From contig JAJRPK010000202.1 in assembly GCA_024280785.1 (NCBI GenBank), forward strand, positions 1 through 5,549: a DNA stretch of 5,549 bases, given 5' to 3'. A program made the position numbers and the translations under genes. Shown here one piece after another: positions 4,449 to 5,549 of this stretch. The notes beneath the pieces are model-generated. The model was not told where the DNA came from and did not search any database. It worked only from the letters and a program-made list of their open reading frames with translations. Numbering within the stretch: the first letter of the stretch is position 1; every line of letters starts with the position of its first letter. The DNA is from Gammaproteobacteria bacterium (lineage in GTDB: Bacteria; Pseudomonadota; Gammaproteobacteria; Pseudomonadales; UBA7434).

Positions 4449-5549
4449 CTATAAACTTCTGGCTACTTCGTGGATATCAAATACTTCGATTTTATCCCCA
4501 GCCTTTACATCGGTGTAATTCTTAACGCCAATACCACACTCCGTTCCACTTCGAACCTCGTTAACGTCATCTTTAAATCGACGCAACGAATCTAGCTCGC
4601 CCTCATGAATGACAACATTGTCGCGCAGCACGCGAATACGCTTATTGCGCAGCACCGTCCCGTCGACAACCATACACCCGGCGATAAGGCCAAATTTGGG
4701 GGACTTAAACACATCACGCACTTCTGCCGTACCCAATATTTCTTCTCGCATTTCTGGCGCCAACATTCCAGATAACGCGTCTTTAACATCATCTAACAAG
4801 TTATAGATAATGCTGTAATAACGAATTTCTATCGATTCTTTTTCAGCCGCTCGTTTAGCCGATGCATCGGCACGAACATTAAAACCAAAAATAACCGAAC
4901 TTGTTGTCGCTGCCAAATTGACATCGGCCTCGGCAATCGCCCCCACGCCGCTAGAAACAACATTCACTTGCACTTCGTCATTGCCAATGTCAGCCAAAGT
5001 GGAGACTATCGCCTCAGCCGAACCGTTCACATCGGCCTTAAGAACCACATTTAACGTTTTAACTTCTTCAGTTTCAAAACTGGCAAATATATTATCGAGG
5101 CTGGATTTTTGCTGTCGTGAAAATCGTAATTCACGCTCCTTTTGCCTGCGAATATCTGAAACTTCTCTTGCTTTTCGCTCGTTCTTGACAACTAACAGTT
5201 CATCGCCGGCTTGTGGCGTTCCATCCAAGCCAAGTATTTCTACTGGAATAGATGGCCCCGCGGTTTCAATTAACTCGCCACGCTCATTGGTCATGTTTCT
5301 AACCCGACCAATTTGCAACCCAACCAAAACAACATCACCATTTTTTAAGGTGCCTTCTTGCACCAAGACGGAAGCGATATTCCCGCGCCCTTTATCGAGG
5401 CGAGATTCAATAATAATACCTTTAGCCGGCACATCTTTTGGCGCAGTTAATTCAAGAATCTCTGCCTGTAACGACAGTGCCTCTAGTAATTTATCGACAC
5501 CCTCACCCGTTTGTGCTGAAACAGGAATAAACTGAGTATCACCACCCCA
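4449..5549 (-). CDS. infB: Translation initiation factor IF2, C-terminal part (5' end outside window)
   Basis: GTPase that delivers fMet-tRNA to the 30S subunit and promotes subunit joining. Only the last 366 residues are in the window; the frame is open to the right edge, so the gene is cut by the window and is not a pseudogene. The visible part starts with WGGDTQFIPVSAQTGEG, the end of the G domain, where SAQ is the G5 motif. Next comes the domain II beta-barrel (AKGIIIESRLDKGRG to about visible residue 125), a helical linker, domain III (VVLKADVNGSAEAI through NVRADA), and the C2 domain that holds fMet-tRNA (GCM near 291, RVLRDNVVIHEGELDSLRRFKDDVNEV, ECGIGVKNY). The codon at 5430-5432 is an internal GTG (Val), not a start. 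The P-loop, DxPGH and NKxD motifs and the N-terminal domain lie off the edge. Stop is TAG. Confidence 0.98.
   Translation of the reverse strand, partial: WGGDTQFIPVSAQTGEGVDKLLEALSLQAEILELTAPKDVPAKGIIIESRLDKGRGNIASVLVQEGTLKNGDVVLVGLQIGRVRNMTNERGELIETAGPSIPVEILGLDGTPQAGDELLVVKNERKAREVSDIRRQKERELRFSRQQKSSLDNIFASFETEEVKTLNVVLKADVNGSAEAIVSTLADIGNDEVQVNVVSSGVGAIAEADVNLAATTSSVIFGFNVRADASAKRAAEKESIEIRYYSIIYNLLDDVKDALSGMLAPEMREEILGTAEVRDVFKSPKFGLIAGCMVVDGTVLRNKRIRVLRDNVVIHEGELDSLRRFKDDVNEVRSGTECGIGVKNYTDVKAGDKIEVFDIHEVARSL

Noticed and set aside
5430..5432. GTG as a start of a short IF2 form
   Set aside because: The frame continues upstream with clear IF2 sequence to the window edge, and there is no convincing ribosome binding site; this is an internal valine.
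4918..5535. 205-codon open frame on the plus strand
   Set aside because: It is antisense to well-conserved infB sequence, its product is low-complexity Ser/Thr-rich, and it has no family features.
1..5549. Search for an undescribed system, mobile element, CRISPR or defence genes
   Set aside because: All coding space is accounted for by five well-known translation and RNA-metabolism genes in their standard order.

Overview
The window carries the downstream half of the classic gammaproteobacterial nusA-infB operon, entirely on the minus strand. In transcription order (high to low coordinates) the genes are infB (translation initiation factor IF2, C-terminal part only, running off the right edge), rbfA (30S maturation factor), truB (tRNA U55 pseudouridine synthase), rpsO (ribosomal protein S15) and pnp (polynucleotide phosphorylase). 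All four complete genes are intact, of normal family length, with catalytic or structural signature residues present. The gene order and the protein sequences point to a gammaproteobacterium. S15 looks closest to Pseudomonas/Cellvibrio-like relatives, but I judge this from memory and not from a search.

Layout along the minus strand: infB ends at 4449. A 119-nt spacer with a small hairpin and a tandem 9-bp repeat precedes rbfA. truB follows rbfA after 25 nt and starts at GTG. A 156-nt spacer between truB and rpsO holds a likely rpsO promoter and a leader that can fold as an H-type pseudoknot just upstream of the ribosome binding site. A 126-nt spacer between rpsO and pnp holds two hairpins, the second ending in a run of six U. 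After pnp there is a perfect 12-bp hairpin and then a strong intrinsic terminator. The remaining 130 nt or so at the left edge is AT-rich and non-coding.

The genes act together in making and servicing the translation machinery: IF2 places fMet-tRNA on the 30S subunit, RbfA matures that subunit, S15 is a primary 16S rRNA binder in it, TruB modifies tRNA, and PNPase degrades and processes RNA. S15 and PNPase are both known autoregulators in Escherichia coli, and the leaders seen here fit that picture.

I see no mobile element, defence system, CRISPR array or new system. The points worth a second look are in the RNA: the rpsO pseudoknot, the rpsO-pnp hairpins, short words of 12 and 13 bp shared between separate intergenic spacers of the operon, and a 24-bp tandem repeat that lengthens the C-terminal tail of RbfA.
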